Positions 33,378 through 41,701 of a DNA stretch of 44,656 nt are shown here, in pieces; positions within the stretch are counted from its first letter, which is position 1, and the number at the start of each line of letters is the position of its first letter. Location: the NCBI GenBank assembly GCA_024278775.1, contig JAJRSP010000180.1, positions 1 through 44,656 of the forward strand, read 5' to 3'. A program made the translations under genes and the position numbers. The DNA comes from Planctomycetota bacterium. Lineage in GTDB: Bacteria; Planctomycetota; Phycisphaerae; UBA1845. The notes under the pieces are model-generated. The model was not told where the DNA came from and ran no database searches. It saw nothing but the letters and a program-made list of their open reading frames with translations.

Positions 33378-35330
33378 TTAGACGGCTGCCTTGTCATCGG
33401 CCATCTCTCGCCAGACCTCTTCGATAATCTCCGCCCCCTTAAGCCCGTATGTCCGGGGTCGGGGCGGTATCAGCGATGTATCGACCTCGTCGTAACGGAA
33501 TTTCGGTCCGTCCTGCGTGTACTCGGCTACCGTGCTCTTGAGCCACTTTTCGTTCTTTTCCTTGAAGGCTTTGCACCACGCCTCAGCCTGTTTCCTCAGC
33601 CCAGCCGCATCGTCCGCATCCGGCGAAGGAATCTGAAACTCCGGCTTGAAATGCGCACCGCGACACTCGTCCCGTTGTAACGCACCCCGAGCCACCACGC
33701 GGGCCATCAGAATCATATCTCCCAACGCCCGAGAGAAACTCAGATTCTGGTTCGTCCACGAGCCCGTATCCGACAGGGTGATGTGTTGATAACGCTCCTC
33801 GATTTCATCAATTTTGTCGAGGGTGGTCTTCAGGTCTTTATTGTTGCGGACCACCGTGACGTTGCGTGTCATCATGTCGCCCAGCTCCTCGTGCAACCGG
33901 TATGGGTTTTCATGACCGGTGCTGCCGATTAGCTCATCGTAGCGCTGTTGATGTTTGGCCGAAGCACCGTCGAACAACGATACCGGAAGATCCTCTGCGG
34001 AACCGTTCGGGATTGACCCGAGCCAAGATTCCACCGAAGGAACCACGAACAAACCGGAGAACACACAACTGAGCAGCGAGTTTGCTCCGAGCCGGTTGCC
34101 GCCGTGATACTGGTAGTCGGCCTCACCGATGACATACATCCCCGGAATCGTACTGTGCTGATTTCGGGGTGAACCCTTCACAAGCCCCCCGTCGGCGCGA
34201 CGCTCGTAGTCCACCCACACGCCACCCATGGAGTAGTGAATCGCGGGAAAGATCTTCATCGGCACGGTACGCGGATCGACACCTTGGAACTTCTCGTAGA
34301 TTTCGAGAATCCCATCCAGCTTCTTCTGCGTATCCGGGGGAAGCTCGGTCACGTCCAGATAGACACAAAGCCGCCCGGGCTCAACGCTGAGACCCTGCGC
34401 GACGCAGACGTCAAAAATCTCCCGAGTCGCGATATCGCGCGGCACCAGGTTGCCATACTTCGGGTAGCGCTCTTCCAGAAAATAATAACGTTCCGCGGCC
34501 GGAATCGACATCGGCTCACGCTGGTCCTGCGGCTTGCGCGGCACCCAGACCCGCCCCCCCTCACCACGAGCACTTTCGCTCATCAAACGAAGCTTGTCCG
34601 TACCGGGAATTGCCGTCGGGTGTACCTGCATGAATTCCCCGTTGGCATAGTGGGCTCCCGCACGAAAGACACGACCGGCCGCCCCACCCGTACAGATCAT
34701 CGACATCGTGCTCCGGCCGAAAATCAAGCCGTTTCCACCGGTCGCCATGACCACCGCATCGGCAGCGAAAGTCCGAATCTCCATGCTGAACATGTCTTGC
34801 GCGACTACGCCGCGACACTGACCCTGCTCATCCATGACCGGACCGAGAAACTCCCAATATTCAAACTTTTCGACCAGCCCCTCCGCCTCCCAGCGGCGCA
34901 CCTGCTCATCGAGGGCATACAGCATCTGCTGGCCGGTGGTTGCCCCCGCAAAGGCGGTCCGTTTGTACATGGTGCCCCCGAAGCGACGTTGGTCGAGAAG
35001 CCCCTCCGGAGTACGGTTAAACGGCACACCAATCCGATCGAGCAGTTCGATGATTCCCGGTGCCCAGTCGCACATTTCCTTCACCGGCGGTTGATGCTGC
35101 AAAAAGTCACCACCGTATACGGTGTCGTCCAGGTGAAGAAACTCACTGTCACCCTGCTGACGTGTGAGCCGGTTGACGCTGTTGATCCCACCTTGCGCGC
35201 AGACGCTGTGCGATCGTTTTACGGGAACCATGCTAATGAGGTAGACATGGACACCGGATTCGGCCAGCTTCATCGAAGCGGCCAGACCCGCAAGACCACC
35301 GCCGACTACGACCACATGTTGCTTCGCCAT
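33378..35330 (-). CDS. sdhA: Succinate dehydrogenase/fumarate reductase flavoprotein subunit
   Basis: Catalytic subunit of complex II, oxidising succinate to fumarate at the cytoplasmic face of the membrane. The 650 residues open with the FAD-binding VVVGGGLAGLAASMKLAESG; His41 in RSHSVCAQGG is the expected covalent FAD site. Further signatures are MATGGNGLIFG, QVHPTAIPG, SARGEGGRVWVP, HYSMGGVWVDY and GANSLLSCVFSG. Length and the CAQGG form fit the B-type (Bacillus/Bacteroides-like) enzymes. AGGAAG lies six bases before the ATG. Confidence 0.98.
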   Translation of the reverse strand: MAKQHVVVVGGGLAGLAASMKLAESGVHVYLISMVPVKRSHSVCAQGGINSVNRLTRQQGDSEFLHLDDTVYGGDFLQHQPPVKEMCDWAPGIIELLDRIGVPFNRTPEGLLDQRRFGGTMYKRTAFAGATTGQQMLYALDEQVRRWEAEGLVEKFEYWEFLGPVMDEQGQCRGVVAQDMFSMEIRTFAADAVVMATGGNGLIFGRSTMSMICTGGAAGRVFRAGAHYANGEFMQVHPTAIPGTDKLRLMSESARGEGGRVWVPRKPQDQREPMSIPAAERYYFLEERYPKYGNLVPRDIATREIFDVCVAQGLSVEPGRLCVYLDVTELPPDTQKKLDGILEIYEKFQGVDPRTVPMKIFPAIHYSMGGVWVDYERRADGGLVKGSPRNQHSTIPGMYVIGEADYQYHGGNRLGANSLLSCVFSGLFVVPSVESWLGSIPNGSAEDLPVSLFDGASAKHQQRYDELIGSTGHENPYRLHEELGDMMTRNVTVVRNNKDLKTTLDKIDEIEERYQHITLSDTGSWTNQNLSFSRALGDMILMARVVARGALQRDECRGAHFKPEFQIPSPDADDAAGLRKQAEAWCKAFKEKNEKWLKSTVAEYTQDGPKFRYDEVDTSLIPPRPRTYGLKGAEIIEEVWREMADDKAAV

Positions 35331-35463
35331 GAAAGCTTCCTACGTTTCCGAGCGTAATAAGCTCCAAGCGTCGATGGGCTCGAAGCTGCGGACCATTGTT
35401 CCAATTCGTCTCGTACTCCAGCGCGAGTGTATTATTACCTCGCGCGATCCTCGAGGACCCGCG

Positions 35464-36264
35464 TCAGTGTCCGTCCGTTGTTACGCCAGCCGCTATCGCC
35501 TGCGAACCGCCGCCGGACGGCCCACCCGACGTATCAAACGTCTTAAAACCGCGTAACGCGCTAAGTCCCACCATCGAAAGCACCACGCCCAACACCGCAC
35601 AGGCATAACCCGACACACGCTGCGTCCGAGGACGAATCGTGATGCCCCAGGTAATGAGCATGGTCCAGATGCCGTTGGCCAGATGAAACACGGCTGCCAG
35701 CACGCCCACCGCGTATACGGGCGCGATCCACCAGGATTTTTGAATCGCGATGGCCGTCGTCAAGGCACCGGTCGGTGAACCATCTGCCGCGTGCAGCGCG
35801 AACGCGCCACCGCCCACGGGAGCCCCGAACCAATGCATCTGCCAGACGTGATACAGGATAAACACGAACGTGATACCGGCGGTGATTCGTTGAAGCGAGT
35901 AACGAAGGTTCGGCCCGTAGCTGTATCGCCCCGCGTTGGGGGCGGCCGTAAACCAGATCGCCAAACCGAGCAGAATATGGAACGCCAGCGGCGCAAAGAT
36001 AAACGCGATCTCCACGGGAACAAGCAGCGGCCCCAAGGCGTGAATACGCTCTATGGAACGCTGGAACTCCGCACCCGGCTCACCCGGTGCCACAATGGTG
36101 GCGTTAGCCAGCAGATGCACGCAAATAAATCCGCCGATCGGCACCAACCCGAGCAACGAGTGAACGCGCCGAATCAGAAAGTAGTGTTTATCACCGAAAG
36201 AGATGGGCTCGATATGCTGATCCGCCACGACGGTCTCCCGCATGCGAGTGAGATAATAGGGCAC
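35464..36264 (-). CDS. sdhC: Succinate dehydrogenase cytochrome b558 subunit
   Basis: Membrane anchor of complex II, 266 residues, with five transmembrane helices (for example VHSLLGLVPIGGFICVHLL, PLAFHILLGLAIWF, FVFILYHVWQMHWF, VGVLAAVFHLANGIW, YACAVLGVVLSMVGLS). Histidines in the first four helices fit the two-haem B-type anchor. No separate sdhD exists here, which agrees with that type. The first start codon is GTG at 36264; an ATG at 36243 is the alternative, and neither has a clear ribosome binding site. First gene of the sdh operon. Confidence 0.94.
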   Translation of the reverse strand: MPYYLTRMRETVVADQHIEPISFGDKHYFLIRRVHSLLGLVPIGGFICVHLLANATIVAPGEPGAEFQRSIERIHALGPLLVPVEIAFIFAPLAFHILLGLAIWFTAAPNAGRYSYGPNLRYSLQRITAGITFVFILYHVWQMHWFGAPVGGGAFALHAADGSPTGALTTAIAIQKSWWIAPVYAVGVLAAVFHLANGIWTMLITWGITIRPRTQRVSGYACAVLGVVLSMVGLSALRGFKTFDTSGGPSGGGSQAIAAGVTTDGH

Positions 36265-36486
36265 CCCACACCGAAATCAGCGACGCCCGCGCCGGTGCCA
36301 CCGCCTTCGGTCTGGTTCATCAAGACCGCATTCTAGACACGCACCGACAAAGAGCAAGAGGCGCAAACGCCGATCGTATCACGGCTGTTCTTGACCGACT
36401 CATCATACAAACCTATGCTCTGGTGGAGTGTGCCCAGCCAGTGCGTCACACTGAGCCGCCGGGCCACACGCAAAGATCAACCACTC

Positions 36487-36987
36487 ATGACAGAAACGCG
36501 TGCCAACGAACACCCACTGGGACCGTGGATCAGCATCATTCCGATCCGCGAATCCCGCCGAGGGCGCAGGGTGGCCGCGGTCGTCCTGGTCGGCACCGCG
36601 GGCCTCTTGTCGGTGGCGGGCTGGCTCAGGCCCGACCCGTCCGGGTTCGGCACCCACAAACAGTTAGGGTTTCCCGCATGTACCTCCGTAGCCCTGACGG
36701 GCTATCCCTGTCCCACCTGCGGTATGACCACGGCCTTCGCCTACACGGTTCGCGGGCAACTCGGCTCGGCGTTCATGGCCCAACCGGCGGGGATGCTGCT
36801 GGCGATGGGTACGATCGGGGCCGGCGTCGTGAGTGTGTTCACCCTCATCACGGGGCAAAGACCGACCGTTAACTGGTACCGGATTTCTCCATCTTGGGTG
36901 GTGTTACTGTTCGTGGCGGTTATCCTACTCGGGTGGTTTTTTAAGATCGTGACGGGGCGATCATCCGGCGTGATTCCCATCCACTAA
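36487..36987 (+). CDS. DUF2752 family membrane protein
   Basis: A 166-residue membrane protein with about three transmembrane helices (39-57, 98-125 and 137-155). The family signature is GYPCPTCGMTTAF near residue 78-90, with two cysteines in CPTC. Function of the family is unknown. It is divergent from sdhC. ATG at 36487 is chosen over an upstream start at 36391 since the extra 32 residues are of no character; the ribosome binding site is weak in either case. Confidence 0.82.
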   Translation: MTETRANEHPLGPWISIIPIRESRRGRRVAAVVLVGTAGLLSVAGWLRPDPSGFGTHKQLGFPACTSVALTGYPCPTCGMTTAFAYTVRGQLGSAFMAQPAGMLLAMGTIGAGVVSVFTLITGQRPTVNWYRISPSWVVLLFVAVILLGWFFKIVTGRSSGVIPIH

Positions 36988-37060
36988 CGGACGGCGAAAC
37001 ACGCGGCTTGGTGGCCGGGTCATCCACAACGTCCTGATCACCGACGCTTGGAGATAACAA

Positions 37061-37705
37061 TTGTCTATGCGATGCAAACAGATCGGAATAACCGTGGTCG
37101 CGCTGTGCTGTTTATCCATGGCCTGCAACTTGCTGACGCCGATCATCTTCATCGGTGACCATCAAAAGAGGATTTTCCCGGAGTTCGACAAGCTTCCAGA
37201 CCAACGCGTCGCCGTCGTCGTCTGGACGTCACCGGCCACCCTCTTCGATTACCCCCACGCCCGGTATGAGCTGGCGACATACCTCAGCGAAAAGCTCTCC
37301 TACGAGATGGAGCAGCGTCATCTCGGCACCACGGTGGTCGATGCACGCGACGTCGAGGATTATCTTCAGAAAAACCTCGATGCCCAGGTGGACCCGCGTC
37401 GTGTGGGTCGAACATTCGACGCCGATTATGTCATCTACATTGAGATTCTCGGGTTCCAGGTGCGTGACCCCGAATCACCGCTCTTCCTGAAGGGACAAAT
37501 CGAGGCCTCCGTCGTCGTTTACGACACGCGTCCCGACGCCCCCCCCATGACCAAGTACGGCCTCACGGCAGTGACCAGCTATTATCCAAGTGACCGTCCC
37601 ATCATGATGTCAGCCACCAATTCACGGGAAGTGCGTGAGGGGCTCTACCGTACCTTCGCCTCCGATGTCGCCAGGAAGTTTTATGAGTACAAAATTGACC
37701 TCTAA
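37061..37705 (+). CDS. Putative lipoprotein, first of a related pair
   Basis: A 214-residue protein with an N-terminal hydrophobic run ending in LCCLSMACN, which looks like a lipoprotein signal though not a perfect lipobox. The body (RVAVVVWTSPATLFDYPHARYELATYLSEKL ... DADYVIYIEILGFQ ... FYEYKID) resembles CsgG/LpoB-like lipoprotein folds only in general layout. TTG at 37061 has GGAGA eight bases ahead; ATG at 37067 is the other choice. Its end overlaps the next gene by 23 bases. The two proteins share the TWPL/ATLF-like start of the domain and an F-Y-x-Y-x-l end, so they are probably paralogs. Confidence 0.75.
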   Translation: MSMRCKQIGITVVALCCLSMACNLLTPIIFIGDHQKRIFPEFDKLPDQRVAVVVWTSPATLFDYPHARYELATYLSEKLSYEMEQRHLGTTVVDARDVEDYLQKNLDAQVDPRRVGRTFDADYVIYIEILGFQVRDPESPLFLKGQIEASVVVYDTRPDAPPMTKYGLTAVTSYYPSDRPIMMSATNSREVREGLYRTFASDVARKFYEYKIDL

Positions 37706-38375
37706 CCCCGGTGCCGTGGTGCGGCGGCTCTCTATCGTAGCCTTGGGGGGTGCCCTGCTCCTCGCCCCAGGATGCACCTACTCGGCGGGAAAACTGCTGT
37801 TCATGATGGGCGTCGGCCAGGGTCGGATGGTCCCGGCCGAGTTTACTCTCACCAAGGGTCCGCTACTCATTTTCATCGACGACTACCACGAGCAGCTCAC
37901 GTGGCCGCTCGCCTCCCGATACCTCTTTGACGAACTGAGCCAGGAGTTACTCCGCCAGGAAGCCGCCACCAAGATCATCCCGCTTGCCACTCTGGACAGC
38001 TTCCGCCAATCCCACACGGATTTCAGCAAGCTCAGCGTTCGAGAAATCGGCGAGCTGGTAAATGCTGAGCAAGTACTCTGGATCGAGGTGCAGGATTTTC
38101 TTGCGGAGGAGCAAGTGTTTGACGCTACGGATGCGGCCTACTTCCACGTCACGCTTAAGGTGCTCAATCCGAAGGAAACCAAGCGGCGTTCGCGCGTCCG
38201 GTTGTGGCCCGTCAGTCCCTACGGACATCTCGTCACCGTGAGTATCAGCGGCGCGCGCGTGGCTGAGTTAGAGACGCGCACGAAGATTTCCAAGGAACTC
38301 GCGTCTCAACTCGCCGTCGAAATCGCGAAACGTTTCTATGATTACCGGCTTGGTGACTTCGAGAAGGAACGATGA
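37683..38375 (+). CDS. Putative lipoprotein, second of the pair
   Basis: A 230-residue protein with signal peptide ending LLLAPGCTYS, a likely lipidated Cys. The domain (LLIFIDDYHEQLTWPLASRYLFDELSQELLRQEAATKIIPL ... NAEQVLWIEVQDF ... AVEIAKRFYDYRL) parallels that of the gene just upstream. AGGAAG precedes the ATG at 37683; a frame open from 37635 lies wholly within the upstream gene. Its stop overlaps the glycosyltransferase start (ATGA), so the three genes are translated together. Function unknown; an outer-membrane or periplasmic role is inferred from the signal. Confidence 0.78.
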   Translation: MSTKLTSNPGAVVRRLSIVALGGALLLAPGCTYSAGKLLFMMGVGQGRMVPAEFTLTKGPLLIFIDDYHEQLTWPLASRYLFDELSQELLRQEAATKIIPLATLDSFRQSHTDFSKLSVREIGELVNAEQVLWIEVQDFLAEEQVFDATDAAYFHVTLKVLNPKETKRRSRVRLWPVSPYGHLVTVSISGARVAELETRTKISKELASQLAVEIAKRFYDYRLGDFEKER

Positions 38376-39490
38376 CCGTTCTCGGGCATCTCACGGACAC
38401 CTCCCTGGCCTGGGATCAACGTGTCGCGATCGCCCAGCTCGTTGACCGGCTTCCGTCAGACCGGTTCGCGCAACACGTGGCCACCATCGGTGAAACCGCC
38501 CGGCCTCCCCTCTCATCCTTTGGCATCGAAACGACATCGCTGCCGCGATTGGGACCCTGGACGGCGATCAACGGTTCCTTCGTGGGTCGCTTCAGCGACG
38601 CTCACCGCATCGACCTGTGGCACACGTGGAGCGTCAGCGCCGCGGCGTGCGCGGTGGCCACGGGAAAACCGGTGGTGCTGGACGTAACCGATCCGCTTCA
38701 AAACCCACGGCGCATCAGACAAATACGCACACTCGCCGAGTGCCCCCACTTCCGAGTGGCATGTGGAAGCCAGATCGTACGCCGTCGACTGGTCGAGGGC
38801 GGCGTGCCGCCAACCACCACGGTCGTCGTCAGACCCGGCATCGATTTCGCATCCATCAATCGGTTTCGACGCAGTCGCGTGCGTGCTGAGTTGGGTATCT
38901 CCCGCGATGATTTTGTCATCATCTGCCCCGAGCGTCTGCTGCGGAGTGATGGCCACCTCGATGCGTGCCTGGCCTCGTCCATGCTGAACCGCATCCACGG
39001 CCACGTCAAGATGATTCTACCGGGTCGATCAGGTGAGCAACGCCGTATCGCACGACTCGCCTCCGGACTTCCCATACCGAAAACGCTGTCCTGCCCCGCG
39101 CACCGCTACCCGACCGAACAACTCATCTCCATCGCCGACGGATTGGTGATCGTGCCACGTGGTGACATCGCCACTACGGCAATCGCCTGGGCCATGGCGT
39201 CTGAGACGGTAGTCATCGGGACGGCCACCTACACCGTAGCCGAGCTAATCTCCAACAACGTCAACGGGGTGCTGTTCAAACAAACACCGGGGCGACGAAT
39301 GGTTGTGGATATCGCACGACGGATAGAATCGCGTGAGTCGTTCGGGAAACTCAAGGGCACCGCCCGCGGGCAGGCCTACGAAGTGTTCAGCCTGCGCCGC
39401 TACGTCGAGCAAACGATGCAGCTCTATGACAACACCCAAGCGGGTCGCGCTGCCGACAGCCACATCAACGATCCCGCGATGGTGGGATGA
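38372..39490 (+). CDS. GT4-type glycosyltransferase
   Basis: A 372-residue GT-B fold transferase. The N-terminal half carries a Rossmann-like domain with WHTWSVSAAACAVATGKPVVLDVTD; the C-terminal half has VVRPGIDFASINRFR, the start DDFVIICPERLLRSDGHLD of the donor domain, and the donor-site region AIAWAMASETVVIGTATYTVAELISNNVNGVLF, where GT4 enzymes have the E-x7-E motif; here the first Glu is replaced. Acceptor and sugar unknown. It is translationally coupled to the lipoprotein pair. Confidence 0.85.
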   Translation: MTVLGHLTDTSLAWDQRVAIAQLVDRLPSDRFAQHVATIGETARPPLSSFGIETTSLPRLGPWTAINGSFVGRFSDAHRIDLWHTWSVSAAACAVATGKPVVLDVTDPLQNPRRIRQIRTLAECPHFRVACGSQIVRRRLVEGGVPPTTTVVVRPGIDFASINRFRRSRVRAELGISRDDFVIICPERLLRSDGHLDACLASSMLNRIHGHVKMILPGRSGEQRRIARLASGLPIPKTLSCPAHRYPTEQLISIADGLVIVPRGDIATTAIAWAMASETVVIGTATYTVAELISNNVNGVLFKQTPGRRMVVDIARRIESRESFGKLKGTARGQAYEVFSLRRYVEQTMQLYDNTQAGRAADSHINDPAMVG

Positions 39491-39586
39491 TGTCTTCCAC
39501 CGTGCGGCCACCCGGCAGCTCAGCGAACACCGCATGGTTACAGGCCGGATCGTTCTTTCGCTCCGGATCGAAAGGTTGGTCTGCCC

Positions 39587-40723
39587 TCAACAGGGCTTTC
39601 GCACCGACCGCTTCAGCAGCGACCGGTAGGTGGTTTCAATCTCTCGGATTTGCTTGGCAAGCGTTTCGTCCCTCCCCCTGTAGGTACGTGGTGCCCGGGC
39701 GAGTTCGACGAACCATGTCACCACGTGATCGTAATCGCTGAGGCTGATGTATTCGGGACCGAGCTTCTTCCGCTTGGCGTCGACGTTGTGGTAGTTTCCC
39801 AGTGCCACGCAAAGACCCGTCGCCTCATAGCCAAGCGTGCCATACGCGCTGGATTCGCACGTGCCGCCGTCCATGAGCTTTCGTTGGAACTGAAAACCCG
39901 CGTGTTCCGCCGCCAACGATCGAGCCAACGCGTGGCAATGCGCCGTCACCGTCGGCGTAAACGTACTCGCCCGATCTCCCACACGGAGGATCGGCCCGTC
40001 GCCCATCTTCGCGTGCGGTAACTCGGAACTCGTTTCCATGGCGACCACAAAACACTTCTTAGGAATCGTCTTCAGCTTGCACGCTGCGATGGCTCCGACG
40101 AACCCAACCTCCTCGGCGCGAGTGAACAGAAAATAGGCATCGCAGGCGTGCCGCGTTTTAGATAGCACGTCAATCGCGGAGAGCATGGCCGCCGCACCGG
40201 CCAGATCATCGCACGCCCGGGCGTAAACCCGCCCGCCGCGGATCACCGGATCGGGAAAATCCCACATCCCGATCGTGCCGGGGGGCATGGACTGCGTAAC
40301 CTCGATGGTCGCCCTCTCGACGCGGACCCGCCCGAGCTTCATTGCGCTCTTCACGGTGCGGACCGTACCTTTGACCCAACGGCCATCTAGATAAAAACGC
40401 ACCTTTGAACCCACGAAATACTCGACCGGCACACCGCCGCGCCAGTGGGCACGCGCCCGATGCTTCCCGATCATCTTTTCGACCACGAACCCCGGATGGT
40501 CCAGATGCGCCGTGATGCAGACCGGGCGGGTGATCCGCCGCCGGCCCTGCTTGACCCGCACGAGGAGATTACCCACCGCGTCACGCTTCGCCGACACGTT
40601 CTTGTGCCGATCGCAAAAACGCTCGATGCGCTCCAGCACAAAATGCTCGGCAAACGGGGCGGTCGGCGTGGTTAACAAGTCCTTGAGAATGCGATACGGC
40701 TTCGACATGGGTGCGGTAACCAT
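39587..40723 (-). CDS. M42-type metallopeptidase (glutamyl/deblocking aminopeptidase-like)
   Basis: Cytoplasmic metallopeptidase of 378 residues. Metal-site motifs in order: TAHLDHPGFV (His73, Asp75), RACDDLAGAAA, TRAEEVGFVGA and METSSELPHAK, with a last His in GNYHNVDAK. These match the M20/M42 clan; the insert between the first two motifs (about 85-165) fits the beta-barrel dimerisation domain of M42. ATG at 40723 has GAGGA seven bases upstream; the frame open from 40774 has none. Convergent with the glycosyltransferase gene. Confidence 0.88.
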   Translation of the reverse strand: MVTAPMSKPYRILKDLLTTPTAPFAEHFVLERIERFCDRHKNVSAKRDAVGNLLVRVKQGRRRITRPVCITAHLDHPGFVVEKMIGKHRARAHWRGGVPVEYFVGSKVRFYLDGRWVKGTVRTVKSAMKLGRVRVERATIEVTQSMPPGTIGMWDFPDPVIRGGRVYARACDDLAGAAAMLSAIDVLSKTRHACDAYFLFTRAEEVGFVGAIAACKLKTIPKKCFVVAMETSSELPHAKMGDGPILRVGDRASTFTPTVTAHCHALARSLAAEHAGFQFQRKLMDGGTCESSAYGTLGYEATGLCVALGNYHNVDAKRKKLGPEYISLSDYDHVVTWFVELARAPRTYRGRDETLAKQIREIETTYRSLLKRSVRKPC

Positions 40724-40858
40724 CGGAACGTCCTCTTGCAATACCGGAAGACCCACCGCCATCAACAACGACACACCGGAACCGGAGGCGGATCCATCAG
40801 CCAGGAGAACCGGGCAAGCCGCGTGCCAGTCCCGCGATGCTCCCGGTCTGGGGGCGTC

Positions 40859-41344
40859 CTACTTCGTATAATAGTCCGCAATCCCGTCGATGGCGTGCAT
40901 CAACGCGTCGGCGTATTTCGGGTCGGCGTTCTGCTTGACCTTCATGGCGGCCACGATCACCGCATGGTGGCGGGCCAGTTTCTCCAAATACGCACCATGA
41001 CCCTCGGCACCCGTAGCCACCGGCTTCACACGCTGTGCCAGAAAATAGTTCGCCACCCGCTCGATGACGTGCGACGCGTGATCCTCCTTGGTCGTCACCC
41101 AGCGAACCAACTGGTTCATACCCTGGGCATCGTGCGCACCGGCCAAGTCGTTGATGTTCTTCATCGCCTTGGCCACGGTCGTTGCATCCTCACGCAACGC
41201 GATGATTCGTGCTGCGTCGTTATAAATACCGCAAGGGACTTGGCAGTGGGCATCCACCGAGGCCGGTGAGGCCGTCCAAACCAACACCGCCGACGTCATC
41301 ATCAACCCCAACACCGCACAGCCCGCACTACCATATCGCTTCAT
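40859..41344 (-). CDS. sodN: Nickel superoxide dismutase, exported form
   Basis: Dismutates superoxide. The decisive motif is HCQVPCGIYND, the nickel hook (His1, Cys2 and Cys6 of the mature enzyme, usual form HCDLPCGVYDP). The rest fits the family: ARIIALREDATTV, four-helix body, KLARHHAVIVAAM and a terminal YADALMHAIDGIADYY. From the ATG at 41344 the protein has 161 residues. It begins with a signal peptide (1-32) whose predicted cleavage VDA|H would free His33 as the new N-terminus. Classical SodN has a short propeptide cut by SodX. GGGAG lies eight bases before the ATG; a GTG one codon earlier is possible. No sodX seen. Confidence 0.9.
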   Translation of the reverse strand: MKRYGSAGCAVLGLMMTSAVLVWTASPASVDAHCQVPCGIYNDAARIIALREDATTVAKAMKNINDLAGAHDAQGMNQLVRWVTTKEDHASHVIERVANYFLAQRVKPVATGAEGHGAYLEKLARHHAVIVAAMKVKQNADPKYADALMHAIDGIADYYTK

Positions 41345-41347
41345 CAC

Positions 41348-41701
41348 ATACTCTCCCTATTCGTTAGACCCGAACCAGCGAATGCCCCGCTCCGTCGCGC
41401 GACGAAGCGTCCAGGCTGATTCTGTTTCGCAACAAGGGAATGTCAAGACGCCTCAGAACGGAGCGCGGAGTGCCCCTCATTCATAGAATCATTCTTCGGG
41501 TACTCCCGAAGGGTGGGAGACGGACTTCGCATGCAAGACTCCGTTCGCCACCCGAATCAATACTGTCTCCGTTGTCGCAAGACTCCGTTATCGTCCCCCA
41601 CCCTTTGCCTTGGGGCAAAGAGGCACTCGCCGGTTCCGTCGGGAGTCTGCACGGTGTCGCGGATTTGGTCCAACGCCCGCCACGCGTGCGTGGATATGAC
41701 T
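41348..41701. other. Spacer between the amidohydrolase-like gene and sodN
   Basis: About 354 bases with two perfect hairpins: CTTCGGG-TACT-CCCGAAG (41494-41511) and CTTTGCC-TTGG-GGCAAAG (41603-41620). Neither is followed by a U-run. The 13-base word GCAAGACTCCGTT occurs twice, about 47 bases apart, between them. It must hold the sodN promoter and the end of the amidohydrolase transcript. The plus-strand frames here are chance. Confidence 0.45.
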
